This document shows positions 7,141 to 15,720 of a stretch of 64,000 nucleotides of DNA, piece after piece. The notes below the pieces were generated by a model. That model was given only the letters and a program-made list of their open reading frames with translations, searched no databases and had not been told where the DNA came from. The position numbers and the translations under genes are program-made. Each line of letters begins with the position of its first letter. Positions within the stretch are counted from its first letter, which is position 1. The DNA comes from Glycomyces tenuis DSM 44171 (GTDB lineage: Bacteria; Actinomycetota; Actinomycetes; Mycobacteriales; Micromonosporaceae). The stretch spans positions 62,193 through 126,192 of the forward strand of contig NZ_ATYW01000004.1 of the NCBI RefSeq assembly GCF_000427885.1. The letters are read 5' to 3'.

Positions 7141-8352
7141 GTGGTCAGCGAGTCACACCAGTACATCGGTCACGATCTGCCCGATGACGACCTTCATATT
7201 CTTCACATCGACATGGACGCCTTCTTCGCGTCCGTCGAGACCGCCCGCGACCCCTCCCTGCGCGGCAAGCCCGTGATCATCGCCGGGCTCGGCCCCCGCG
7301 GCGTCGTCGCCGCCGCCTCCTACGAGGCCCGAACGTACGGCGTCCACTCCGCCCTGCCCACCGCCATAGCCCGCCGCCGCTGCCCCCACGGCGTCTTCAT
7401 GAAGCCCACCACCTCCTACGGCGCGGTCTCCCGCGAGATCATGGCGATCTTCCGCGAGTACACCCCGCACGTCCAGCCCATCTCGGTCGACGAGGCCTTC
7501 CTCGACGTCGCCGGGGCCCGCCGCCTCATCGGCACGCCCGCCCAGATCGCCCGCGACATCCGCCGCCGCGTCCGCTCCGAACACGACATCACCTGCACCG
7601 TCGGCATCGCCTCCACCAAATTCCTCGCCAAGCTCGCCTCCGAGGCGTCCAAGCCCGACGGCCTCGGCATCGTCCCGCGCGAGACCGAGCTCCGCTTCCT
7701 CCACCCCCTGCCCATCCGCGCCGTCTGGGGCATCGGCGAGAAGACCGCCCAGAAGCTCGGGCGCCTCGGCATGCGCACCGTCGGCGACATCGCCCGCCTC
7801 CCCGTCGACCGCCTCGCCGCCTCCGTCGGCACCGCCTCCGCCGAACACCTGTACGCGCTCTCGCGCAACATCGACCCCCGCCCGGTCCGGCCCGAGCGCG
7901 TCGAGAAGTCCATCAGCGCCGAGACCACCTTCGGGCACGACGCCCCCGACGCCGCGGCCTGGGGCCCCACCCTGCTCGAACTGTCGCGCAAGGTCGCCTC
8001 CCGTGCCCGCGCCGCCGGCTGGGCCGGGCGCGGCGTGACGGTGAAGATCCGCTTCGGCGACTTCCGCACCATCACCCGCTCCCGGACGCTCGCCGCGCCC
8101 ACCGACGTCGGCCACGAGATCCACGCCGCCGCCCGCGAGCTCGCCGACGCCGCCGCCACCGCGCCCGTCAGGCTCATCGGCGTCCGCCTCGATCACCTGG
8201 TCGAGACCGCCGCGGTCGGCCGCCAGGTCGCCCTCGGCGAACCCGAGCACGGCTGGCGCGACATCGAGACCGCCATCGACGTCGCCGCCGCGAAATACGG
8301 CAAAGGAGCGGTCGGATCGGCCGGTCGCCTGCGCCGCCCCGCTCGTGAGTAG
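7141..8352 (+). CDS. dinB: DNA polymerase IV (Y family)
   Basis: The 403-residue protein is a full-length Y-family polymerase for translesion synthesis. Catalytic motifs are HIDMDAFFASVE (metal Asp, Tyr-gate-equivalent Phe region) near residue 23 and SVDEAFLDV (Asp-Glu), followed by the thumb helix-hairpin-helix (VWGIGEKTAQKLGRLG) and the little-finger domain. GTG 7141 is chosen as start because it gives the usual short N-terminal extension before the polymerase motif; no strong ribosome-binding site is visible. There is no obvious C-terminal clamp-binding pentapeptide (the end is LRRPARE), though one may be internal. Confidence 0.93.
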   Translation: MVSESHQYIGHDLPDDDLHILHIDMDAFFASVETARDPSLRGKPVIIAGLGPRGVVAAASYEARTYGVHSALPTAIARRRCPHGVFMKPTTSYGAVSREIMAIFREYTPHVQPISVDEAFLDVAGARRLIGTPAQIARDIRRRVRSEHDITCTVGIASTKFLAKLASEASKPDGLGIVPRETELRFLHPLPIRAVWGIGEKTAQKLGRLGMRTVGDIARLPVDRLAASVGTASAEHLYALSRNIDPRPVRPERVEKSISAETTFGHDAPDAAAWGPTLLELSRKVASRARAAGWAGRGVTVKIRFGDFRTITRSRTLAAPTDVGHEIHAAARELADAAATAPVRLIGVRLDHLVETAAVGRQVALGEPEHGWRDIETAIDVAAAKYGKGAVGSAGRLRRPARE

Positions 8353-8558
8353 ACACCCGCCGCGGACGGCTTACACGCCTGTGAATACGGTTAGTACCGA
8401 GGTCGCGAGGGTATCCCCGCTCACGAAGGCGGGAACGGACAGATTCAAGGACGAACTGCCTTCCGACTTGAGCGAAAGCCTCGTAGACTTGAAAGCACAA
8501 GCACCCAGGCCCGCCGCGACGTCGACGGGCCCGCCGAGACTAGTGCAGGAGGAGTGTC

Positions 8559-8975
8559 GTGCCGCTCTCCGACCACGAACAACGGCTGTTCGAAGAGATC
8601 GAGCAGTCCTTGTCCGAAGACCCGCAGTTCGCCTCTGCCGTGCGTGCGCACGATCCCGCGCACGTCACCCGTCGCAGGCTCATCCTCGCCGGCATCGTCT
8701 CCGTCATCGGCATCGGCGTCGTCATCGGTACGGTCATCGCCGGCTCCGCCATGTGGGGGGCCCCGATCGGCGCGGTGCTCATGTTCGGCGGCCTCATCTT
8801 CGGTCTCTGGGCCCAGCGCCGCGGTTCGGGCGGCAACAAGCTGAAGGCCGTCGACGGCAAGGCCACCCGCACGACCGGACGCGGCGGCGGCTCCAAGCAC
8901 CCCAAGCCCGGCGGCTTCACCTCCCGCATGGAGGAGCGGTGGCGCCGACGCCGCGACAACGGCGACCTGTTCTGA
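8559..8975 (+). CDS. DUF3040 membrane protein
   Basis: This 138-residue actinobacterial protein has the DUF3040 hallmark start (PLSDHEQRLFEEIEQSLSED), two membrane helices (about residues 41-62 and 67-84) and a basic, Gly-rich tail ending in ERWRRRRDN. GTG 8559 is preceded by AGGAGGAG at 8547-8554. The family is found in nearly all actinobacteria close to division or DNA-damage genes, but its role is not established. The 206-bp gap after dinB contains no other recognisable gene. Confidence 0.88.
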   Translation: MPLSDHEQRLFEEIEQSLSEDPQFASAVRAHDPAHVTRRRLILAGIVSVIGIGVVIGTVIAGSAMWGAPIGAVLMFGGLIFGLWAQRRGSGGNKLKAVDGKATRTTGRGGGSKHPKPGGFTSRMEERWRRRRDNGDLF

Positions 8976-9040
8976 CCCGCAGACGGCACAGTGACGAGCA
9001 CAGTCGAGCCACGGACACCGCTCAAGCACAGCTGAACGGC

Positions 9041-9089
9041 ACATACGAGGACGGGCCGCGCCGAGAAGGCGCGGCCCGTCCTCGTATGT
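9041..9089. terminator. Bidirectional hairpin between convergent genes
   Basis: A perfect 22-bp inverted repeat (9041-9062 with 9068-9089) around the 5-nt loop GAGAA lies between the DUF3040 gene and the convergent DUF4191 gene. It is one of the longest perfect stems in the window. No T-tract is evident, as is common in high-GC actinobacteria. Confidence 0.85.
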
Positions 9090-9103
9090 CCTGCGGCGTC
9101 CGC

Positions 9104-9799
9104 TCAGCGCCCGCGCAGCATCGCCCGCCGCGCGCCCTTGCCGGCGTTCGCGCTGGTCGGGATCGGGCCCTTCGGGATCGCCATGCCCATGCCCAGCGCG
9201 TCGAGGCGCTTGGCGACGTGGTTCGCGCCCTTGGCGTCGATGTTCCGGGGGAGCTTCTGAAGCCGCTTGCGCACCTCGGTCACCGAGAAGTCGTCACCGG
9301 CGGTCTCGCCGACCATGAACGTGTAGATCGGCGTCGAGCCGACCACGCGCGAGATCCGCTTCTTCTCCTGGCCCAGGAGCTTGCGGGCCTTGCCGCCGCC
9401 CTCGGCCAGCAGCACCACGCCCGGCTTGCCGACCGCGCGGTGCACCATCTGGGTCTCCGAGACCGCCGCGACCCCGGCCGTCACGTGCCAGCCGCGCATG
9501 CCGTCGATGAGGGCGTAGGCGGCGCCGGGTTTGCCGACGGCCTCCGCGTTCACCACCTTGCTGGTCCGCATGTTCAGCACGATCATGCCCGCCAGCAGCG
9601 CCACGAACAGCGCGCTGATGTACCACAGCAGTGAGAATCTGGCGAAGACGACCAGCGCCGTCACGACGACGAACGGCAGCAGGATGGCGGCGGCCTCCAG
9701 CGGGAGGAACCACTTGTCCCGTTTCGACGTGAACTTGATGGCCAGACCGATGGTCTTCAGTCTCGACCCGAATGTCTCTTTCTCCTGCTGCTTTGCCAT
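9104..9799 (-). CDS. DUF4191 membrane protein
   Basis: This 231-residue protein has a basic N-terminus, two membrane helices (about residues 33-76) and a long cytoplasmic domain. The sequence style (RDKWFLPLEA, AAYALIDGMRGWHVTAGVA, RISRVVG) matches the actinobacterial DUF4191 family, which is conserved beside lipA; that pairing is kept here, with 30 bp between the two genes on the same strand. Function is unknown. A role connected with lipoate metabolism has been suggested only by neighbourhood. Confidence 0.85.
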   Translation of the reverse strand: MAKQQEKETFGSRLKTIGLAIKFTSKRDKWFLPLEAAAILLPFVVVTALVVFARFSLLWYISALFVALLAGMIVLNMRTSKVVNAEAVGKPGAAYALIDGMRGWHVTAGVAAVSETQMVHRAVGKPGVVLLAEGGGKARKLLGQEKKRISRVVGSTPIYTFMVGETAGDDFSVTEVRKRLQKLPRNIDAKGANHVAKRLDALGMGMAIPKGPIPTSANAGKGARRAMLRGR

Positions 9800-9829
9800 G
9801 CTCTCAAGTCTACGGTGCGATCCGGGACG

Positions 9830-10768
9830 CTATGCGAGGGCTTCGGAGCGCGCTTCGATCGCCTGTCGGTACAGACGGCCCGCCCGGTACGAGGAGCGCA
9901 CGAGCGGTCCGCTCATGACGCCGGCGAAGCCGATCTCCTCGGCCTCGGCGGTCAGCTCCACGAACTCCTCGGGCTTGACCCACCGGTCCACCGGGTGGTG
10001 GCGCTTGGTCGGGCGCAGGTACTGGGTGATGGTGATCAGCTCGCACCCGGCCGCGTGCAGGTCGCGCAGCGCCTGCGAGATCTCCGCGCGGGTCTCGCCC
10101 ATGCCGAGGATGAGGTTCGACTTGGTGACCAGGCCGTCCTCGCGGGCGGCCGTGATGACCTCGAGGGAGCGCTGGTAGCTGAACGCCGGGCGGATCCGCT
10201 TGAAGATCCGCGGGACGGTCTCGACGTTGTGCGCCAGCACCTCCGGGCGCGAGGAGAACACCTCGGCGAGCTGCTCGGGCACGGCGTTGAAGTCGGGGAT
10301 GAGCAGCTCGACGCCGCAGCCGGGGATCGCGGCGTGGATCTGGCGGACGGTCTCGGCGTAGAGCCAGGAGCCGCCGTCGTCGAGGTCGTCGCGGGCGACG
10401 CCGGTGACCGTGGCGTACTTCAGGCCCATCGTCTTGACCGACTCGGCGACCTTCATCGGCTCGAGCCGGTCGAGCGGGGAGGGCTTGCCGGTGTCGATCT
10501 GGCAGAAGTCGCAGCGCCTGGTGCACTGCGAACCGCCGATGAGGAAGGTCGCCTCGCGGTCCTCCCAGCACTCGTAGATGTTGGGGCAGCCCGCCTCTTG
10601 GCAGACGGTGTGCAGCCCTTCGCTTTTGACGAGGCTGCGCAGTTCGGTGTATTCCGGGCCGGTCTTGGCCTTGACCTTGATCCAGGAGGGTTTCTTCTCG
10701 ATCGGGGTCTCGGCGTTGCGCGCTTCGAGGCGAAGCATCCGGCGTCCCTTGGGCTGTTCGGAAGTCAC
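9830..10768 (-). CDS. lipA: Lipoyl synthase (radical SAM)
   Basis: The 312-residue enzyme inserts two sulfurs into protein-bound octanoate to make lipoate for pyruvate and 2-oxoglutarate dehydrogenases. Both iron-sulfur cluster motifs are present: the auxiliary cluster [12 protein letters not shown] and the radical [11 protein letters not shown], and the C-terminal Ser of RSSYRAG that ligates the auxiliary cluster. GTG 10768 is used because homologues have about ten residues before MLRLEARN, though ATG 10738 with AAGGGA at 6 nt spacing is an alternative. lipB is not in the window. The product would serve the pyruvate dehydrogenase encoded in part by aceE 20 kb away. Confidence 0.95.
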   Translation of the reverse strand: MTSEQPKGRRMLRLEARNAETPIEKKPSWIKVKAKTGPEYTELRSLVKSEGLHTVCQEAGCPNIYECWEDREATFLIGGSQCTRRCDFCQIDTGKPSPLDRLEPMKVAESVKTMGLKYATVTGVARDDLDDGGSWLYAETVRQIHAAIPGCGVELLIPDFNAVPEQLAEVFSSRPEVLAHNVETVPRIFKRIRPAFSYQRSLEVITAAREDGLVTKSNLILGMGETRAEISQALRDLHAAGCELITITQYLRPTKRHHPVDRWVKPEEFVELTAEAEEIGFAGVMSGPLVRSSYRAGRLYRQAIEARSEALA

Positions 10769-10895
10769 GGGCCCAGCCTACGCCGCGGCCTCCCCGTCCG
10801 GCAGGTGTCGCTGCGCACAGCCGCGCCGCGACCCCGCCGTCCCGGCGGGCGGGCGCTGCTCTAATAGGCTGGCAGTCCAGCGACAGGGAGCAGCA

Positions 10896-11729
10896 GTGGA
10901 ACTCATTCACCGGGGCAAGGTCCGCGACGTCTACGCCGACGGGGGAGACCTCGTCCTCGTCGCCTCCAACCGCGTCAGCGTCTACGACACCGTCCTGCCC
11001 ACCGAGATCCCCGACAAGGGCGCGCTGCTGACCGCGCTGAGCCTGTGGTGGTTCGAGGCCCTCGGCGACCTCGTCCCCAACCACGTCGTCTCCGCCGACG
11101 ACGTGCCCGCCGAGTTCGCCGGGCGCGCCATCCGCGTCATGCGCCTCGACATGCTCCCCGTCGAGGCCGTCGCCCGCGGCTACCTCACCGGCTCCGGGCT
11201 CGCCGCCTACAACGCCACCGGCGCCGTCTGCGGCGTCGGCCTCCCCGGCGGACTGGTCGACGGCTCGAAGCTCCCCGAGCCGATCTTCACCCCCACCACC
11301 AAGGCGGCCGTGGGCGACCACGACGAGCCCATCACCTTCGAGCGGATGAAGGACGAGCTCGGGCCCGGGCCCGCCGAGCAGGTCCGCGACCTGACGCTGT
11401 CGGTCTACCGGCGCGGCGTCGAGGTGGCCGGTGAATGCGGCATCCTCATCGCCGACACGAAACTCGAGTTCGGCACCGACGCGGACGGCACGCTGCGCCT
11501 GGCCGACGAGATCCTCACCCCCGACTCCTCCCGCTTCTGGGACGCCGCCGGGTGGGAGCCGGGCCGCTCGCAGCCCTCCTTCGACAAGCAGTACGTGCGC
11601 GACTGGGCCCGCTCCACCGGCTGGAAGCCCGACGCCGGAGACCCGCCGGAGATCCCCGCCGAGGTCGTCGAGGCCACCCGCGGCCGCTACGTCGAGGCCT
11701 ACGAGCGCCTCACCGGGCGGCGCTGGTGA
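10896..11729 (+). CDS. purC: Phosphoribosylaminoimidazole-succinocarboxamide synthase (SAICAR synthase)
   Basis: The 277-residue enzyme joins CAIR with aspartate in purine synthesis. Recognisable elements are the start GKVRDVYADG, the substrate loop ARGYLTGSG, PIFTPTTKA, and the C-terminal IADTKLEFG and DEILTPDSSRFW, all in the usual order. GTG 10896 is preceded by AGGGAG at 5 nt spacing. The last 20 bp of the gene overlap the 3' end of a convergent histidine kinase gene. No other pur gene is in the window. Confidence 0.95.
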   Translation: MELIHRGKVRDVYADGGDLVLVASNRVSVYDTVLPTEIPDKGALLTALSLWWFEALGDLVPNHVVSADDVPAEFAGRAIRVMRLDMLPVEAVARGYLTGSGLAAYNATGAVCGVGLPGGLVDGSKLPEPIFTPTTKAAVGDHDEPITFERMKDELGPGPAEQVRDLTLSVYRRGVEVAGECGILIADTKLEFGTDADGTLRLADEILTPDSSRFWDAAGWEPGRSQPSFDKQYVRDWARSTGWKPDAGDPPEIPAEVVEATRGRYVEAYERLTGRRW

Positions 11730-12888
11730 CCCCGAGCGGCACCCGCAGCGCCAGCCGCCAGCCGCCGTCGCCGGTCGGGCCGTAGTCGAGGCGGCCGCCG
11801 AGCAGCTCGGCCCGCTGCCGCAGCCCCATCAAGCCGAACTGCGAGCTGGGCAGGTCGACCACCGGCCGCTGCGCGGCCGTGTTGACCACCTCGACGTCGA
11901 CGCCGTCGTCGTCGGCGCCGATGCGCACCGACGCCGCCGAGCCCGGAGCGTGCTTGCGGGCGTTGGTGAGCGCCTCCTGGACGGTGCGGTAGACCGCCCG
12001 CTGGAGCGGCGGTTCGAGCTCGGGGAGCGCCCCGACCTCCAGCTCCGCCTCGATGCCGCTGCCGCCGACGAGCGCTTCGAGCTGCCCGATCGTCGGCTGC
12101 GGCGCGAGCTCGGTGGTCTTGACTCCCGAGGCACGCAGCACCCGCACCATGTGGCGCAGCTCTTCGAGCGTGGTGACGCTGAGCCGGCGGATCGTCGAGG
12201 CCGCCTCCTTCGCCTCCCGGTCCTTCGTCTGCATCTGCCAGGCCCCGGCCTGCACGGCGATCAGGCTGACCTGGTGTGAGACGACATCGTGCATCTCGCG
12301 GGCGAGCTGGGCGCGCTCGGTGGCGAGCGCCTGCTGGGTCAGCAGCCGCTGCTCGTGCTCGCGCGCCTCGGTGATGTCCCGGAGCCGGTCGGCCAGGTCC
12401 CTGCGGGTCCGCTGGAGGTGGCCGAGGATCGCCGGGACGGCGGCGACGAGCAGGTAGTACAGGTGCCCGCGGATGGCGCCCTCGTTCTGGAACCCGTATT
12501 CGAACAGGGTCCCCACGCTGGTCTCGGACCCGTAGTGGTAGTCGAGCTCGTCCGCGATCCAATACGGCAGCCCCAGGTTCCAGAACGTGAAGCAGACGGT
12601 CAGCAGCGCGACGGCGGCGGCGGTGATCCACGGCCGCCGCGCCCGGTAGGCGAGGCAGTAGAGGGCGAGCATCGAGGCCACCTTCTCGCCGACCCACGCG
12701 GCCGGCGGCAGCGTGACCAGGAAGACCGTCAGCGGCGCCTGGCGGCGGAACAGCAGCGCGCCCACGGCGATGACCGCGAACGTCGCCAGCGGCTGGTTGT
12801 TCACGTCGATGACGAGCGCCAGGTGCACCGCGGCCACGGCCAGCACCACCGCGTCGTAGACCCACTGCGGCAGCGGCGGGAACCTCAT
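11710..12888 (-). CDS. Sensor histidine kinase (HisKA_3/NarL type)
   Basis: The 392-residue protein has four to five membrane helices in the first 160 residues, a coiled coil (EHEQRLLTQQALATERAQLA), the phospho-acceptor His in AREMHDVVSHQVSLIAVQAGA, an N box (VQEALTNARKHAPG) and a short ATP-binding end (FGLMGLRQRAELLGGRL). ATG 12888 overlaps the stop of the upstream response regulator as ATGA, so the pair is translationally coupled. The stimulus is not predictable. The convergent purC and this gene overlap by 20 bp, leaving no room for a terminator between them. Confidence 0.92.
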   Translation of the reverse strand: MRFPPLPQWVYDAVVLAVAAVHLALVIDVNNQPLATFAVIAVGALLFRRQAPLTVFLVTLPPAAWVGEKVASMLALYCLAYRARRPWITAAAVALLTVCFTFWNLGLPYWIADELDYHYGSETSVGTLFEYGFQNEGAIRGHLYYLLVAAVPAILGHLQRTRRDLADRLRDITEAREHEQRLLTQQALATERAQLAREMHDVVSHQVSLIAVQAGAWQMQTKDREAKEAASTIRRLSVTTLEELRHMVRVLRASGVKTTELAPQPTIGQLEALVGGSGIEAELEVGALPELEPPLQRAVYRTVQEALTNARKHAPGSAASVRIGADDDGVDVEVVNTAAQRPVVDLPSSQFGLMGLRQRAELLGGRLDYGPTGDGGWRLALRVPLGVTSAAR

Positions 12889-13541
12889 CGCTCCGGCTCC
12901 GCCCTGAGCAGTCCGGCGCGCTCGGCGATGAGCGCCGCCTGGACGCGGTTGGCGACCTCCAGCTTGGTCAGGATCGAGCTCACGTGGTCCTTGACGGTGC
13001 CGATGCCGAGGAAGACCTCGGCCGAGATCTCGCCGTTCGACTTCCCTTCGGCGAGCAGGGTGAGGATGCGGCGCTCGCGCTCGGTGAGCCGCTCGACGAG
13101 CGGGTCGGTCACCGAGCCCGCCGTGCTGGACAGGTATCCGGCGATGATCGTCCGGGCGACCTTGGCCGACAGCGCCGAGCCCTCGCTCATGAGTGACCGC
13201 ACCTGGTAGATGAGGTGCTCGGGGTCGGTGTCCTTGAGCAGGAACCCGGCGGCGCCGAGACGGAGCGCGGCGTCGACGTACTCGTCGGTGTCGAACGTGG
13301 TCAGCACCGAGGTGATCGGCGGCCGGGACAGGTCGCCCAGCCGTCTGAGGATGGTGAGCCCGTCGACGTCGGGCATGCGGATGTCGAGCAGCACCACGTC
13401 CGGCCGCAGCGCGATGATCTTGTCGATCGCCTCGCCGCCGGTGACGGCCGCGACCACCTCGATGTCGTCGGCGGTGCCGAGGATATGGGTGAAGCCCGAG
13501 CGTATGAGGGCTTCGTCGTCGACGATGAGCACGCGGATCAC
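12885..13541 (-). CDS. NarL/LuxR-type response regulator
   Basis: This 218-residue regulator has the receiver signature (VDDE, phospho-acceptor Asp in LLDIRMPD, LTTFDT, LLKDTD) and a C-terminal LuxR helix-turn-helix (LTERERRILTLLAEGKSNGEISAE). The start is GTG 13541, with AGGAG 8 nt upstream. It is the first gene of a two-gene operon with its kinase. A perfect inverted repeat lies just upstream and could be an autoregulatory site. Confidence 0.92.
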   Translation of the reverse strand: MIRVLIVDDEALIRSGFTHILGTADDIEVVAAVTGGEAIDKIIALRPDVVLLDIRMPDVDGLTILRRLGDLSRPPITSVLTTFDTDEYVDAALRLGAAGFLLKDTDPEHLIYQVRSLMSEGSALSAKVARTIIAGYLSSTAGSVTDPLVERLTERERRILTLLAEGKSNGEISAEVFLGIGTVKDHVSSILTKLEVANRVQAALIAERAGLLRAEPER

Positions 13542-13557
13542 GGGGGCCGCTCCTGTT

Positions 13558-13575
13558 CTTCGGGGGTTCCCGAAG
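13558..13575. promoter_or_regulatory. Inverted repeat upstream of the response regulator
   Basis: CTTCGGG-GGTT-CCCGAAG is a perfect 7-bp repeat with a 4-nt loop, 17 bp upstream of the regulator GTG at 13541. It could be an operator or an RNA hairpin in the leader. Nothing else marks it. Confidence 0.35.
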
Positions 13576-13818
13576 CGTACTCACCGCGCACCGGATCCGG
13601 CATCCGCGAGTCGGCGCTCGGCGGCGCCACTCGGCGGGGGCGATTCCGGCCGATCGGATGGGCGATGCGCCCGGTCGGCGGGCGACCGTCCACACCGACC
13701 GGCGGTGGACCCGAATGCCGCCGACGGGCCGATCGGCGACGGTCGCCGGGAGCGATCGGCCCCGGCGCGAACCAGCATGAGAACTCCCACCCGTACCCCC
13801 GTCGCCATAGGAGCGCTC

Positions 13819-15660
13819 ATGTGCGGATTCGTCGTCCGAGCCGGAGCCGGCCCCGGGCCCGGCGAGCCGGACCTCGCCGGACTGCTCGAACTGCTCGACC
13901 ACCGCGGCCCCGACGAGACCGCGGTCGACCCGCCGGACACGGCGGTCCGCATGGGCTTCAAGCGGCTGTCGATCATCGACATCGCCGGATCCCACCAGCC
14001 GATGCGCTCGGGGGACGGCCGCCTCCGCATCGTCTTCAACGGGGAGGTCTACAACTACCTGGAACTGCGCGACGAGCTCGTCCGCGAACACGGCGCGGTC
14101 TTCGCCACCCGCGGCGACACCGAGGTCGTCCTGGCGGGCTACCGCCATTGGGGGCCCGACGTCGTCCACCGGCTGCGCGGGATGTTCGCCTTCGTCGTCC
14201 ACGATCGCGACGCCGACCTCGTGTTCGCCGCGCGCGACCCGTTCGGCGTCAAACCGCTGTACTGGACGCGCCTGGGCTCGGCGGTGTGGCTGGCCAGCGA
14301 GAAGAAGGCCCTGCCGGGCGCGGGCGGCCTCGACCTGATCGACACCGACGCGCTGGGGCACTACGCCACCTTCCAGTACCCGCCCGAACCCGGAACACTC
14401 CACAGGGGAATCCACCGGCTCGAGGCCGGCCACTGCGCCCTGTTCCGGCCCGGGACCGACCCCAGGCCGCAGCGCTACTTCCAGCCGATGTTCCGCCCCA
14501 GGAGGGTCGACGACGCCGAACGGCTCCACGGCGAGATCGCCGAGGCGCTGCGCGAATCGGTGCGGCTCCACATGCGATCGGACGTGCCGGTCGGCGCGCT
14601 GCTCTCCAGCGGCATCGACTCGACCGCGCTGGTCGCCCTCGCCCGCGAGGTCAACCCCGGCATCCTCACCTTCACCGCCCAGTTCACCGGCCACGGCCTC
14701 AGCGACGAGCTCGGCGTGGCCGCCGCCTCGGCGGCCGAGCTCGGCGTGGCGAACATCCCCGCGCCGATCACCGTGGACGAGGTGATCGGCCACCTGCCGC
14801 GGATCGTGCGGCACCTCGACGACCCGGTCGCCGACCCCGCGCTCGTCCCGCTCTACTTCGTCGCGAAGAAGGCCGCCGAGCACGTCACCGTCGCCCTCGG
14901 CGGCGAAGGCGCCGACGAGCTGTTCGGCGGCTACACGATCTACCGCGAGCCGCACTCGCTGCGCTCGGTCACCGCGCTCCCCGAATCGGCCAGGGTCCTG
15001 TTGCGCCGCGCCTCCCGGGCGCTGCCCGACGGCGTGAAGGGCAAGAGCTTCCTCGAACGCGGCACCGTCGAACTCGAAGAGCGCTTCGTCGGCAACGCCA
15101 AGGTCTTCACCGGCGAGGCCAAGGACGCGCTGCTGCGCCGCCCCGCGCCCGACCACCGCGAGGTCACCGCGCGCGTCTGGGAGGAGTCGGCGCACCTCGA
15201 CCCCGCCACCCGGATGCAGTACCTCGACCTGCACACCTGGATGCGGGGCGACATCCTCGTCAAGGCCGACCGGATGTCCATGGCCCACTCCCTGGAGCTG
15301 CGCGTGCCGTTCCTCGACCGAGGCGTGTGGGCGACGGCCTCGCGCATCCCGGTCGAGCACCGCCTCGCCGGAGCCCAGACGAAGGTGGCGCTGCGCCGCG
15401 CGGTCGAGAAGCTCGTCCCTCCCGCGATCGTGGAGCGGCCCAAGATGGGCTTCCCCACCCCGTACCGGCAGTGGCTGGCAGGGCCGATGTTCGAATGGGT
15501 CGACGAGCTGCTCGCGGGCGCCGCGTGCGGCCACCTGCTCGATCTGGAGTACGCGCGCCGCCTCCTGCGCGAGCACCGCGACGGCACCGACCGCGGCCGC
15601 GAAGTCTGGACGGTCATGGTCTTCTGCCTCTGGTACGCCGGACTCGACGGCACCACTTGA
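13819..15660 (+). CDS. asnB: Glutamine-hydrolysing asparagine synthase
   Basis: The 613-residue enzyme uses glutamine and ATP to convert aspartate to asparagine. The start is fixed at ATG 13819 because Cys2 of MCGF is the N-terminal nucleophile of the class II amidotransferase domain; AGGAG at 13808-13812 supports it. Further glutaminase residues are in HRGPDE, FNGEVYNY and ATRGDTE; the synthetase domain has the pyrophosphate loop SSGIDST and the GGEGADELFGGY and VPFLDR motifs. Length matches actinobacterial AsnB. About 280 bp upstream without a gene hold its promoter. Confidence 0.93.
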   Translation: MCGFVVRAGAGPGPGEPDLAGLLELLDHRGPDETAVDPPDTAVRMGFKRLSIIDIAGSHQPMRSGDGRLRIVFNGEVYNYLELRDELVREHGAVFATRGDTEVVLAGYRHWGPDVVHRLRGMFAFVVHDRDADLVFAARDPFGVKPLYWTRLGSAVWLASEKKALPGAGGLDLIDTDALGHYATFQYPPEPGTLHRGIHRLEAGHCALFRPGTDPRPQRYFQPMFRPRRVDDAERLHGEIAEALRESVRLHMRSDVPVGALLSSGIDSTALVALAREVNPGILTFTAQFTGHGLSDELGVAAASAAELGVANIPAPITVDEVIGHLPRIVRHLDDPVADPALVPLYFVAKKAAEHVTVALGGEGADELFGGYTIYREPHSLRSVTALPESARVLLRRASRALPDGVKGKSFLERGTVELEERFVGNAKVFTGEAKDALLRRPAPDHREVTARVWEESAHLDPATRMQYLDLHTWMRGDILVKADRMSMAHSLELRVPFLDRGVWATASRIPVEHRLAGAQTKVALRRAVEKLVPPAIVERPKMGFPTPYRQWLAGPMFEWVDELLAGAACGHLLDLEYARRLLREHRDGTDRGREVWTVMVFCLWYAGLDGTT

Positions 15661-15669
15661 GGGCGGCCC

Positions 15670-15706
15670 CGCGGCGAGCGGGAGCGCGAAACCCCCGCTC
15701 GCCGCG
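15670..15706. terminator. Hairpin between convergent asnB and the PepSY-DyP gene
   Basis: A perfect 13-bp stem (15670-15682 with 15694-15706) encloses an 11-nt loop, starting 9 bp after the asnB stop and ending 14 bp before the stop of the opposing gene. It could serve both directions. Confidence 0.75.
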
Positions 15707-15720
15707 CGACGGCCCGCGCC

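Noticed and set aside
11710-15576. A 1288-codon minus-strand frame
   Set aside because: Only its 3' part (from ATG 12888) is the kinase; the rest is Arg/Gly-rich shadow of the response regulator and asnB.
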